Shown here: positions 33,769-41,909 of the stretch, piece after piece
Layout: the number at the start of each line of letters is the position of its first letter
Numbering within the stretch: position 1 is the first letter of the stretch
Made by a program: the position numbers and the translations under genes
The notes under the pieces: model-generated
The model's database searches: none
The model's input: the letters and a program-made list of their open reading frames with translations, nothing else
Told to the model about the DNA's origin: nothing
From: DASQFI01 sp035633215
GTDB taxonomy: Bacteria; Acidobacteriota; Vicinamibacteria; Vicinamibacterales; SCN-69-37
DNA length: 64,000 nt
Assembly: GCA_035633215.1 (NCBI GenBank)
Contig: DASQFI010000059.1
Span: 239,775 to 303,774 of the forward strand
Reading direction: 5' to 3'

Positions 33769-33978
33769 GACGACATCGCAAAGGAACGAAAGTTCGAGTA
33801 CACCTTTCTGGTCGTCCACGTCGATGACGTCGATGCGCACTACCAGCGCGCTCGTTCGGCGGGTGCCCGCATCGACAGCGAGCCGGTCGATCAGCCATAT
33901 GGTCAGCGTGAATATGGGGCGCGGGACCTGGAAGGTCACCGATGGTGGTTTGCAGCACCAGTGAACACTCAGCGGTAG
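33769..33978 (+). pseudogene. Glyoxalase/bleomycin-resistance (VOC) C-terminal remnant
   Basis: The plus-strand frame ending at the stop 33976-33978 reads FEYTFLVVHVDDVDAHYQRA, RSAGARIDSEPVDQPYGQRE and YGARDLEGHRWWFAAPVNTQ. These are the D-x-H-x-x-x-A-x-x-x-G-A, the Y-G-x-R-x-x-x-D-x-x-G and the final W-x-F-A-x-P blocks of PhnB-like VOC proteins. The first half of the domain is missing or in another frame. The last 13 codons recur at 15101-15142. Confidence 0.75.
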
Positions 33979-34149
33979 GAACCGAGATGGGACCCGTCGA
34001 AGCCGCTCGCGTCGCGAGCGTTCGGCGAAGGCTGGCGCCCCAGACAACTGGCCAGAATTCAGCAGGTTTTGAGCTTCGCATTTCAAAGCGATAACCAATC
34101 GCTCGGACGGAAATAGCGCGCCTCCTGATCCATACTCTCCATCCGTCCG

Positions 34150-36597
34150 ATGCTGCACGATCTGCGATATGCCTGCCGCTGGCTCGGGCGCAGTCCGGGC
34201 TTCACGCTCGTCGCCGTCCTGACGCTGGCGCTCGGCATCGGCGGCACGACGGCGATCTTCACGCTCGTCGACGCCGTGCTCGTGAAGACCCTGCCCGTCC
34301 GCGAGCCTGAGCGGCTCGTGCTGCTCGACGCCGTCAACTCGCGGGGCGGCCTGCAGAATCTCTCGTATCCATTTTTTGAGCGCCTCCGCGACGCCGGCGG
34401 CGTCTTCGAGTCTGTGTTCGCCTCAGCCGATGGGACGATCGACGTCGAGATGATCGGCCTGCCGCCGGGCGGCCAGCCAGAACGGATCACGCTCTCGCTC
34501 GTGTCGGGTCGGTATTTCGACGTCCTCGGCGTCGGCGCGATCGCTGGCCGGACGTTCGGTGCCGCCGACGAAGATCGCAACTCGCCCACGCGAATGAGCG
34601 TCGTGCTGAGCCACGGTTTCTGGCAGCGGCGATTCGCCGGCGATCCAACGGTCGTCGGCAAGACGCTCGTGGTTCAGGATCAGAACGTGAGTGTCGCCGG
34701 TATCGCGCCGCCTGGATTCTTCGGTGAGGCCGTCGGCCGTGTGCCGGATCTGTGGGCGCCGCTCGTCGCGCAACCGGCGTTCTTCCGGGGTGCCTCGTAC
34801 CTCGACTCGAACAATCTCGGCTGGCTGCGCGTCTTCGGCCGGCTGCGCGACAATACGTCCGAGCGAGAAGCGCGCGCCGCGCTCGAGGTTCTGCTCGCCC
34901 GGCTCCAAGCAGAGAGCCAGCACCTGTCCCGGGCAAACCAGCACCCGGCCAAGGTCCAGATGTCCGACGGCAGCCGCGGCATTCCGCGGTTCCGTGAGGA
35001 GTTCTCGCTGCCGCTCCAGATCCTCTCCGGCATCGTCGGCGTCGTACTCCTGGTGGCGTGCGCGAACGTCTCGAACCTCCTGCTCGCGCGCGCGACGATG
35101 CGGCGGAGAGAAGTGGCGATTCGGTTATCGATGGGCGCGGCGCGTGGCCGGCTGATTCGGCAGTTCTTCACCGAGAGCCTCGTCCTCACCGCGCTAGGGT
35201 CCACGATCGGCGTCGGGCTCGCCTGGCTGGGGAGCCGCGTCCTCCTCGTGGTCGCGTCGAGCGACGAGCTACCCATCCCGATCGATGTCACCCCTGACGC
35301 CAGAATCCTCGCGTTCACGGTCGGCGCCGGACTCGTGGCCGTGGTGATCTTCGGGCTGGCGCCGGCGTTGACCGGGTCGAATGTGGATGTCAATGCCACG
35401 CTCAAATCCACCGGGTCCGCTTCCACTCGCGCGCGTCTGCCGCGGATCCTGATCGTCACTCAGATCGCGCTGTCATTGATGCTGCTCACCGGCGCGGCGC
35501 TTTTCGTCCAGACGCTTGGCAACCTCCGCTCGCGCGATCTCGGACTCGTCACGGATGCCGTCGTGCAACTGAGGATCGCGACCGAAGGCTACAGGCCTCG
35601 GTCGATTCCGGACCTGGTGCGCAGCATTCTTGACCGAATCGCGGCGGTGCCGGGCGTGGAGTCTGTCAGCAACACGCGGTCCGGACTTGGGGGTCGACTG
35701 TCCAGGACCTGCTGCATCGCCGTCGAGGGTCACACACCGGCACCCGGCGAAGATCGGCAGATGCGCACGACCGACGTCGGACCCGGCTATTTCCAAACGA
35801 TGCGTCTGCTGATTCTAATGGGCCGTGATTTCACCGCGGGTGACCGCTCCGACGATCCGCGGCGGCTGCCGGTGAGGTTCATCGTCAACCAGGAGTTCGT
35901 GCGGCGGTATTTCGGCGCGACGTCCCCGCTCGGCAGGCGATTCGGCTGGGGCGATCCGCCGAATGTGAACTACGAGAACGAGATTGTCGGCGTCGTGAAA
36001 GACGCGCTTCACGAGAGCCCGCGCCAGGCGCCTGAACCCGTGCTCTACATGCCGTCGCTCAACGGCAATGTGTTCGTCATCCGCACCAGGACGGCGCCCG
36101 AGGCCCTCATGTCGTCCATCCGACGCGAGATCGATCTGATCGACCGGCGGCTCGTGATCTCGATGAGCACGCTGGCGGACGAGCTCGAGCGCGCCGTCGT
36201 CCGCGAGACGCTGCTCGCGAAGCTCGCCAGCTTCTTCGGCGTCCTCGCGACGGCGCTTGCGGCGGTCGGTCTCTACGGCCTGATGGGGTACACGGTCGCG
36301 CGCCGCACGAAGGAGATCGGCATCCGCCTGGCGCTCGGCGCTGCGCGAGGCACGGTGCTTCGCGCCGAACTGCGATCAGCGCTCCGGCTTTCTCTCTTCG
36401 GCATCGCGCTCGGCGTGCCGGTCGCGCTCGCCGGCGGCCGGCTCATCAGCAGCCAGCTCTTCGGGATTTCGGCGACGGATCCTGCCACGATCGCGGCGGC
36501 TGCCGCGCTTCTTGTTCTCGTGGCCGTGGGTGCGGCGTACGTGCCGGCCCGCCGCGCATCCGGAGTCGATCCGATCGCGACGCTGCGATCGGACTGA
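34150..36597 (+). CDS. ADOP-family FtsX/MacB-like permease
   Basis: A complete 815-residue permease: TLALGIGGTTAIFTLVDAVL, periplasmic domain VVLSHGFWQRRFAGDPTVVG ... SVAGIAPPGFFGEAVGRVPD, FtsX block CANVSNLLLARATMRRREVA, second domain IVNQEFVRRYFGATSPLG, second block YGLMGYTVARRTKEIGIRLA, and ending RRASGVDPIATLRSD. It is full length with no prefix domain. A glyoxalase remnant lies before it, a DUF1003 gene converges on it, and no ATPase gene is adjacent. Confidence 0.93.
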   Translation: MLHDLRYACRWLGRSPGFTLVAVLTLALGIGGTTAIFTLVDAVLVKTLPVREPERLVLLDAVNSRGGLQNLSYPFFERLRDAGGVFESVFASADGTIDVEMIGLPPGGQPERITLSLVSGRYFDVLGVGAIAGRTFGAADEDRNSPTRMSVVLSHGFWQRRFAGDPTVVGKTLVVQDQNVSVAGIAPPGFFGEAVGRVPDLWAPLVAQPAFFRGASYLDSNNLGWLRVFGRLRDNTSEREARAALEVLLARLQAESQHLSRANQHPAKVQMSDGSRGIPRFREEFSLPLQILSGIVGVVLLVACANVSNLLLARATMRRREVAIRLSMGAARGRLIRQFFTESLVLTALGSTIGVGLAWLGSRVLLVVASSDELPIPIDVTPDARILAFTVGAGLVAVVIFGLAPALTGSNVDVNATLKSTGSASTRARLPRILIVTQIALSLMLLTGAALFVQTLGNLRSRDLGLVTDAVVQLRIATEGYRPRSIPDLVRSILDRIAAVPGVESVSNTRSGLGGRLSRTCCIAVEGHTPAPGEDRQMRTTDVGPGYFQTMRLLILMGRDFTAGDRSDDPRRLPVRFIVNQEFVRRYFGATSPLGRRFGWGDPPNVNYENEIVGVVKDALHESPRQAPEPVLYMPSLNGNVFVIRTRTAPEALMSSIRREIDLIDRRLVISMSTLADELERAVVRETLLAKLASFFGVLATALAAVGLYGLMGYTVARRTKEIGIRLALGAARGTVLRAELRSALRLSLFGIALGVPVALAGGRLISSQLFGISATDPATIAAAAALLVLVAVGAAYVPARRASGVDPIATLRSD

Positions 36598-36658
36598 CAC
36601 GCTTCTCCAGTCTCAAACACTGTGTCATTCCCCATGGGTGCCTTCCCGGTCCGTCGCG

Positions 36659-37183
36659 CTATTCATTCGGTAAGGCTCGCTCCAGCTTCGAGGCGATTTC
36701 CCGCACGTCGGTGTCCTTGAGCAGCCCCTCGAGCTCGTGCGTCACCTGACTGCTGACACCCAGCCGGTCCGAGAGCTCCCGAAGCATCCGCAGGATCAGC
36801 GTCATCTCGCGCTCGGCAAGCAAGTCGACTTGAAGGTTGAGATGCGCGCGCTTGTCCGCTTCCGCTGCCATGCGATTCTGGTTCAACAAGACGACGAGGG
36901 AGAGGAAAATCACCTCGATCGAGACGATCATCGTCAACAAGTTGAACGGAAAGGGATCGAAGGGCGCCGTGCCGAATATTCCGGTCGCGTTCAGCAAGAA
37001 CCAGACCGTGAACGACACGGCATGGAGGAGGATGCTCAGGCCACTTCCTGCCGCCCGCGTGAGCGTCCGCGCCATGCGATCGGCGCGCGAACGCGCTCGG
37101 AGCGATGCCTCCTCGAGACGCACGATCGCTCTGATGTTCTGATCCGAGGGCGAGTGCGACGCGTGGGTTGTCAAATCCTCCAT
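36659..37183 (-). CDS. DUF1003-family membrane protein
   Basis: 174 residues from the ATG at 37181-37183 (MEDLTTHASHSPSDQNIRAI), preceded by a GGGGAAGAG ribosome-binding site. Two membrane helices, SILLHAVSFTVWFLLN (~55-70) and LLTMIVSIEVIFLSLVVLLN (~85-104), flank the conserved FDPFPFNLL loop that defines DUF1003. The tail is a soluble helix rich in charged residues (LSDRLGVSSQVTHELEGLLK). Function unknown for the whole family. Convergent with the ADOP gene. Confidence 0.9.
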   Translation of the reverse strand: MEDLTTHASHSPSDQNIRAIVRLEEASLRARSRADRMARTLTRAAGSGLSILLHAVSFTVWFLLNATGIFGTAPFDPFPFNLLTMIVSIEVIFLSLVVLLNQNRMAAEADKRAHLNLQVDLLAEREMTLILRMLRELSDRLGVSSQVTHELEGLLKDTDVREIASKLERALPNE

Positions 37184-37196
37184 GATCTCTTCCCCA

Positions 37197-37460
37197 TCAC
37201 TTCGAGACGGCAGTTGCCGGGTTAGAGTGCCATGCCCACCATCGAAGTCCACCGCTAGAGTCGCAGGAAAGGACATGTCTGCGATCGAGCGTCCAAACGG
37301 CGTTGACAACGCAGTCCTCGTGTCCCTGAAGGACTTGAATACAGCGCGCCGTCTCGGTCTCCCAAATCCGGACGGAGCGATCATGGGAGGCCGAGAGAAT
37401 GTGGCGATGATCGTGACTCCAAGCCACGGATCGAATCGTGTCGCGGTCGCCTTTGATCGT
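37197..37460 (-). pseudogene. WD40-repeat gene tail remnant
   Basis: The minus-strand frame reads IKGDRDTIRSVAWSHDHRHI, then LSASHDRSVRIWETETARCI and QVLQGHEDCVVNAVWTLDRR. This gives one full and two partial WD40 repeats with GH...D...IW signatures, ending HVLSCDSSGGLRWWAWHSN. A complete WD40 protein needs about seven blades, so this is the remnant of a larger gene. Upstream of about 37460 the frame no longer matches. Confidence 0.7.
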
Positions 37461-37869
37461 CGACGTCGATGCGCGGCTACTCTAACAGACTGGGATGGCG
37501 AGACGTTCGTGCGCCGTTCGGCGGGCCGGTGGAACCGCATCACAATGCGTGAGCGCCCGGCCTTCGCGTCGCCGCCAAGGATGCCGAACCCGGCTAGTCA
37601 CACGCCGATTAGTAAAACCTGGGTGCCCTCTCGGTTGAGGATGCGGTCCAGAATGTCGCGTGGTAGGGCGTGCTCGTGCTACACATACCGCGTCACGATG
37701 CCACGGTCGCCTTTCGACTGGCGTGCTGCTGCGAGATTGTCTCATTGGCGGCCGTGTCGGACTCGCCGATTTCCCTGACGTCCGCGCAATGGTCGCTTGG
37801 GTATCGATCGAGCGGCCACGACAGGTTCTGAAGCAACCCTGGAATGGGTTTTGTTTTTGGAGCGTCAAC
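37461..37869. other. Gene-poor stretch with a dispersed repeat
   Basis: About 410 bases with no supportable complete gene. On the minus strand 37690-37615 one frame reads ALPRDILDRILNREGTQVLL(IGV) and then a stop, which looks like the end of a lost gene. Positions 37565-37619 match 41638-41693 and are listed separately. Confidence 0.5.
37565..37619. repeat. 55-bp dispersed repeat, copy A
   Basis: The block GCGTCGCCGC ... GCCGAACCCGGC ... CACACGCCGAT(T/C)AGTAAA is shared with 41638-41693 in the same orientation, with a few mismatches and single-base gaps. On the minus strand both copies overlap a peptide ending LLIGV. Confidence 0.6.
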
Positions 37870-38043
37870 ATGAAGCTCGGTTACGACACCGCCAAGACTT
37901 TGAATTCTCTGGCCGACAAGCTCCAAGAGGTCGGAAAGCAGCCTGAGAAGTACGAGCTTGATGCTGAGACCCACGCTGCCATTTTGGTCGCGACAGAGAA
38001 GCTCCAACAGCTTCTGGCCAAGGTCACACACATCACGTCCTGA
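37870..38043 (+). CDS. Small helical protein of unknown function
   Basis: 57 residues: MKLGYDTAKTLNSLADKLQE, VGKQPEKYELDAETHAAILV, ATEKLQQLLAKVTHITS. The regular heptad of Leu/Ala and charged residues predicts a compact helical hairpin. Codon use looks coding. No obvious ribosome-binding site; no family known to me. Isolated between the WD40 remnant and the disordered-protein gene. Confidence 0.5.
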   Translation: MKLGYDTAKTLNSLADKLQEVGKQPEKYELDAETHAAILVATEKLQQLLAKVTHITS

Positions 38044-38215
38044 TTGCGGAATGCCGCATGCTGGCGCTTGAAACATAGCCTTCGTCTTTGGCGGAAACGT
38101 GGGGCGACTCAACACCTGCACAATGGCCAGCAGCCGCGTGTTTACAATTCAGCTGAAGTGTTCCTACTGATTTTCCGGCACGTCCCTTGCTCTCGATTCG
38201 TCCTGGAGACAAAAC

Positions 38216-38572
38216 ATGCAAAAACAGGGCAATAAGCAGAACCAGCGCGGCAAGGATTCGGCACAACAAGGAAGTCAGAAGGTTGAGGACCGCAAGACTG
38301 CTTCAACTGGCAAGCACGCCGAGCCCCAGGACACCGACAACGACCACCAGAAGACCGTCCAGGGCAAGAATCAACGCGGCCCGGCCGACAAGGTTGGCCG
38401 TGATGCCGGTGGGAATGAAGGCAGTAAGGGCCAGAATGCTCGCGGCGGCGGCTCTGGAAGCGCGGGCGCGAATGGTCCTTCGGTCGGATCCCACAAACCC
38501 GGTGGTGACGGTCCTGGAACGAAGAAATTCAAGCATGAGACCGACGATAACAAGCGCAATAGGAACAGGTAA
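38216..38572 (+). CDS. Gly/Lys/Asn/Gln-rich disordered protein
   Basis: 118 residues from an ATG with GGAG seven bases upstream. Sequence such as MQKQGNKQNQRGKDSAQQGS and GGGSGSAGANGPSVGSHKPG has almost no hydrophobic residues. It would be a fully hydrophilic, intrinsically disordered protein, reminiscent of stress-induced or hydrophilin-like proteins. No signal peptide. It stands alone; the 257 bases between it and the ADOP gene at 38830 hold nothing identifiable. Confidence 0.6.
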   Translation: MQKQGNKQNQRGKDSAQQGSQKVEDRKTASTGKHAEPQDTDNDHQKTVQGKNQRGPADKVGRDAGGNEGSKGQNARGGGSGSAGANGPSVGSHKPGGDGPGTKKFKHETDDNKRNRNR

Positions 38573-38829
38573 ACAATGAATTGCTGATATCCGAATGCTG
38601 ATCGCGTGGAGAAGATCACACCCGTTGCCTTAAACAAGCGACGGGCCGCCAGCAGTCGGTTCTCCACAATTCAGCCCCTGTTACTCGCCGAGGTCGAGGT
38701 TCGTCAGGGCCCTCGATCATCCGAACCCACTTGACACAGCCGTTCCCATCGGCAGACGATGGGAGCCCAAGGAACCAGAACGATCTGTTGACGGACAACG
38801 CCCCATGATCGGGGCTCGTCTAACTTGGA

Positions 38830-41226
38830 ATGCTGACCGATCTTCGATTGGCGCTGCGCAGCCTTACGCGCCGGCCCGCCTCGAGTATCCTGCCGATCTT
38901 CTCGCTCGCCCTTGGCATCGGCGCGGCAACCGGTGTCTTCAGCATCGTGCACGCGATCCTTCTCCGGCCCTTGCCCTATCCCGATCCCGATCGACTGGTT
39001 CGGGTGTTCGAGGTCTCGACGCCGGCGCAGGGCGCTGAGCTCCGCAGCATCGCCATTCCTACGCTCGCAGACTGGCGGGGCGACGTCCACCTGTTCGAGG
39101 GCCTGGCGCTCTATGGTCCGGCGACGTTTGATCTCGCTGGCGGCGATGGTGCCGAACAAGTTGACGGCGCCGTCACGTCCGCGTCGTTCTTTGGCGTCCT
39201 TGGCGTGTCACCGCTGTGGGGGCGTGGCTTTACCGAAGAGGAAGAACGGCCCGGTAGCGTGCCCGTCGCGGTCCTTGGATACGGATTGTGGCAGCGCCGC
39301 TTTGGCGGAAACGTGGACGTGATCGGCCAGACCCTACGTCTGAACCGTCAAAGCTTCACGGTCATCGGCGTGATGCCGCCGCGCTTCGCGTTCCCGACAG
39401 GCGCTGAACTGTGGGCGTCGCTGGCCATCGACGAGGAGTACGGCGCGCGCGGTGCCCGACACATGAGTGGCCTCGCTCGACTGAAGCCGGACGTCTCGTT
39501 GACGTCCGCGACGACGGAGCTCCTCGCCGCCGAGCGCCGACTGGCCACACGATACCCCGAGAACTATGCGGATCGCGGCGTCCGACTCATTCCGCTGGAG
39601 GAGCGCCTCGTCGGCGGCGTGCGTCCCGCTCTGCTCGTCCTCTCGGGTGCCGTGGTGCTGGTCTTGCTGATTGCGTGTGTCAACGTCGCAAATCTCCTCC
39701 TCACGCGCGCGACCGCCCGCCGGCACGAGATGGCGATTTGTCTTGCGGTTGGGGCAAGCCGGTTGAGGCTGGCGCGGCAGATGCTCTGCGAGGCGCTCGT
39801 GTTGTTCGTCACCTCCGGCCTGATTGGGCTCGCCGTCGCTGCCACGGTCGTGCAGACCGTGCGGCGGCTATCCGCTGATGTCCTTCCGCGTGCCGAGACC
39901 GTGGAGCTGAACTGGTCCGTGGCCCTGTTCGCAGCACTGATAGCTCTCGCGACGGGCGTGGTGTTTGGCCTGGTTCCTGCGTGGCAGGCTTCATCGGTCC
40001 CGCCTGCGGCCTCGCTGCTCGAAGGGCGCCGGGGTTCTACTCGCGGGCGATCCGTCAGCCGGCTGCATGGGAGCCTCATCGTGGCCGAAACGGCCCTGGC
40101 CGCGATGTTGCTCGTGGGCGCGGGGCTCCTCGTTCGAAGTCTCCAGCAGTTGACCCGTGTCGATCCGGGATTCCCCGTGGCGAACGTCGTGACATTCGAC
40201 CTCAGTGCGCCGCCGGCTGTCGCGAAACAGCGAGACACGGTGGTTGAATTCTTCCGGGAGGTGCGCGAGCGCGCCGCGGGAATTCCCGGCGTGCGTGGGG
40301 TCGGGCTGGCGTCGCGGTTGCCGCTGAGCGGTGCCGATCATTCGAACGGATTCAGGCTTGAGGGCGAGACGTCCGATCCGGAACGGGAGCATTCCGCACA
40401 GGATCGGTCGGTGTCCCCCGGATTCTTTCGAGCCCTTGGCATTCCCGTCCTGCGGGGCCGTGAGTTCACGGACGCCGATTCGGCGACGTCACAACCTGTG
40501 ATCGTCGTGAACGCGACGTTCGCGCGCCAGTACTTGCCGAGCGACGCCATTGGACAGCGTGTGATCCGCAGTCGTGCAGGCGGCGTCGCGCGGGAGCTTG
40601 TCGGGATCGTCGGCGACACGCGTCAGTTCGGCCTCGACGCGCCAGCCATCTCAGAGTTCTACCTTCCTCACGCGCAGGATCCGTGGCCGTTCCTCAGCGT
40701 CGCGGTGCGCACAGCCGGCGATCCCACCACGATCTTGCCGCAACTTCGATCCATCGTGGCCTCCATGGACCCAGAGCTTCCGTTGCGTCGCGTGCAGACG
40801 ATGGAGCAGATGACGTCGGACGAAGGGACGCGACGCCGGATGATCACGGTCGTGCTGGGTGTGTTTGCCGGTGTGGCCTACCTGCTCGCCGCGGTCGGGC
40901 TCTACGGCGTCGTCGCATCCGCGGTTGCCGCTCGAACCTCGGAGATCGGGATCCGCGTCGCACTGGGGGCGCCGCGACGACATGTCATCGGTCTCGTCAT
41001 CGGGCGCGGAGTCGCGCTCGCTGCAGTGGGTGTCGCGTGCGGACTCGCCGCGGCCATGCCGCTGACCAGATGGTTGCGCGACTTGCTGTTCGGCGTGACC
41101 GAGAGCGATCCGGTGACTCTCATCGGGGTTGGCCTCCTTGTTCCGGCCATTGCGTTGCTCGCGGCGATTGTGCCCACGCGGCGCGCGCTGGCCATTGATC
41201 CGGTTCGGGCCATTCGGGCCGAGTAG
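38830..41226 (+). CDS. ADOP-family FtsX/MacB-like permease
   Basis: A complete 798-residue permease: FSLALGIGAATGVFSIVHAI, periplasmic domain VAVLGYGLWQRRFGGNVDVI, FtsX block CVNVANLLLTRATARRHEMA, second domain VVNATFARQYLPSDAIG, second block YGVVASAVAARTSEIGIRVA, ending RRALAIDPVRAIRAE. The layout is the same as the other ADOPs in the window, but sequences differ enough that they are not recent tandem copies. Confidence 0.93.
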   Translation: MLTDLRLALRSLTRRPASSILPIFSLALGIGAATGVFSIVHAILLRPLPYPDPDRLVRVFEVSTPAQGAELRSIAIPTLADWRGDVHLFEGLALYGPATFDLAGGDGAEQVDGAVTSASFFGVLGVSPLWGRGFTEEEERPGSVPVAVLGYGLWQRRFGGNVDVIGQTLRLNRQSFTVIGVMPPRFAFPTGAELWASLAIDEEYGARGARHMSGLARLKPDVSLTSATTELLAAERRLATRYPENYADRGVRLIPLEERLVGGVRPALLVLSGAVVLVLLIACVNVANLLLTRATARRHEMAICLAVGASRLRLARQMLCEALVLFVTSGLIGLAVAATVVQTVRRLSADVLPRAETVELNWSVALFAALIALATGVVFGLVPAWQASSVPPAASLLEGRRGSTRGRSVSRLHGSLIVAETALAAMLLVGAGLLVRSLQQLTRVDPGFPVANVVTFDLSAPPAVAKQRDTVVEFFREVRERAAGIPGVRGVGLASRLPLSGADHSNGFRLEGETSDPEREHSAQDRSVSPGFFRALGIPVLRGREFTDADSATSQPVIVVNATFARQYLPSDAIGQRVIRSRAGGVARELVGIVGDTRQFGLDAPAISEFYLPHAQDPWPFLSVAVRTAGDPTTILPQLRSIVASMDPELPLRRVQTMEQMTSDEGTRRRMITVVLGVFAGVAYLLAAVGLYGVVASAVAARTSEIGIRVALGAPRRHVIGLVIGRGVALAAVGVACGLAAAMPLTRWLRDLLFGVTESDPVTLIGVGLLVPAIALLAAIVPTRRALAIDPVRAIRAE

Positions 41227-41449
41227 GCATCGTGGTTCTTCTGCGTGCGTTGTTCACTCGAAACGCCCAAGGTTGTTCGCTACCTCGAGCGCTGCGAATC
41301 ACGCAGAGCACTTTGCGTCCGGGTTGGTTTCCGCTAACGAGGGGAGCGCGTCAGCCTAGCACGCGCGGGCTCAGGCGCGAGCGGAGTCGGTTGGCGCGCA
41401 AGAAAAGGCATCGAACCTGCTCTTAGTTCGCCTGGGCCCCCACCCCCGG

Positions 41450-41489
41450 CGCTTGTCTAAGAGCGGACGACCCGCGCGTGTCCCTCAGG
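41450..41489. repeat. 40-bp dispersed repeat (AAGAGCGG..CGACCC..GTGTCCCTCA), copy A
   Basis: CGCTTGTCTAAGAGCGGACG, ACCCGCGCGTGTCCCTCAGG matches 48107-48146 in the same orientation with seven or so differences. In both places it adjoins broken genes. Confidence 0.65.
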
Positions 41490-41526
41490 TCGCTGCCTGA
41501 TTGACGGGCGGTGGGTCCGAAATTTG

Positions 41527-41576
41527 AATTCGAAGTTCGAAGTTCTGAGTTCGAAGTTCGCCGCGCGCAACGCGGC
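41527..41576. repeat. GTTCGAAGTTC-hairpin element, copy 2
   Basis: ATTCGAAGTTCGAAGTTCTG, then AGTTCGAAGTTC, followed by the hairpin GCCGCGCGCAACGCGGC. Same block as at 11899, 43587 and 53193. Confidence 0.8.
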
Positions 41577-41637
41577 GTTTGGCGTTCAACGGGTTGCAAG
41601 GACTGCCACGCGGAAGTGCCACGCGCCTGATCTGCAC

Positions 41638-41693
41638 CGCGTCGCCGCAAACCGCGCCGAACCCGGCGAGTGCACACGCCGATCAGTAAACCC
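41638..41693. repeat. 55-bp dispersed repeat, copy B
   Basis: Second copy of the block at 37565-37619; here the minus strand reads KGLLIGVCTRRV where copy A reads VLLIGV and stops. Confidence 0.6.
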
Positions 41694-41909
41694 TTCGCGA
41701 CTTGTTGCTTGACTCCGGCTGGATACTCTCCTGGCAACTCGTTTACCCAGGCAAACACGCGTGTCGACTGTCGCGGTTCCCGCAAGTACCGGTGCCGTCA
41801 GCACCAAACCGCTGAGGAACTGCCGCCTTGCAATCTGTGTTCTTGGGCTCTGCATGGGTGGGGAGGCCGCAAGGACGCCGATCCTTTCGCGGCGGATCGT
41901 CCGACCGGC

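Larger units (their letters stand above)
41227..41909. other. Repeat-laden intergenic region with gene fragments
   Basis: A 683-base gap without a complete gene. It contains three dispersed repeats (41450-41489, 41527-41576, 41638-41693). At 41855-41786 on the minus strand there is a short frame beginning MQSPRTQIARRQFLSGLVLT, then APVLAGTATV, which looks like a twin-arginine signal peptide of a lost exported protein. The frame then runs into the repeats. I read this as a junction where several genes were broken. Confidence 0.5.

Noticed and set aside
33679..34158. Minus-strand frame of 159 codons upstream of the ADOP gene
   Set aside because: It is antisense to the glyoxalase remnant and has no recognisable domain or start signal.
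41786..41855. Short Tat-signal-like frame as a gene
   Set aside because: It runs into repeats after 30 residues and has no continuation; noted only as a fragment in the intergenic entry.
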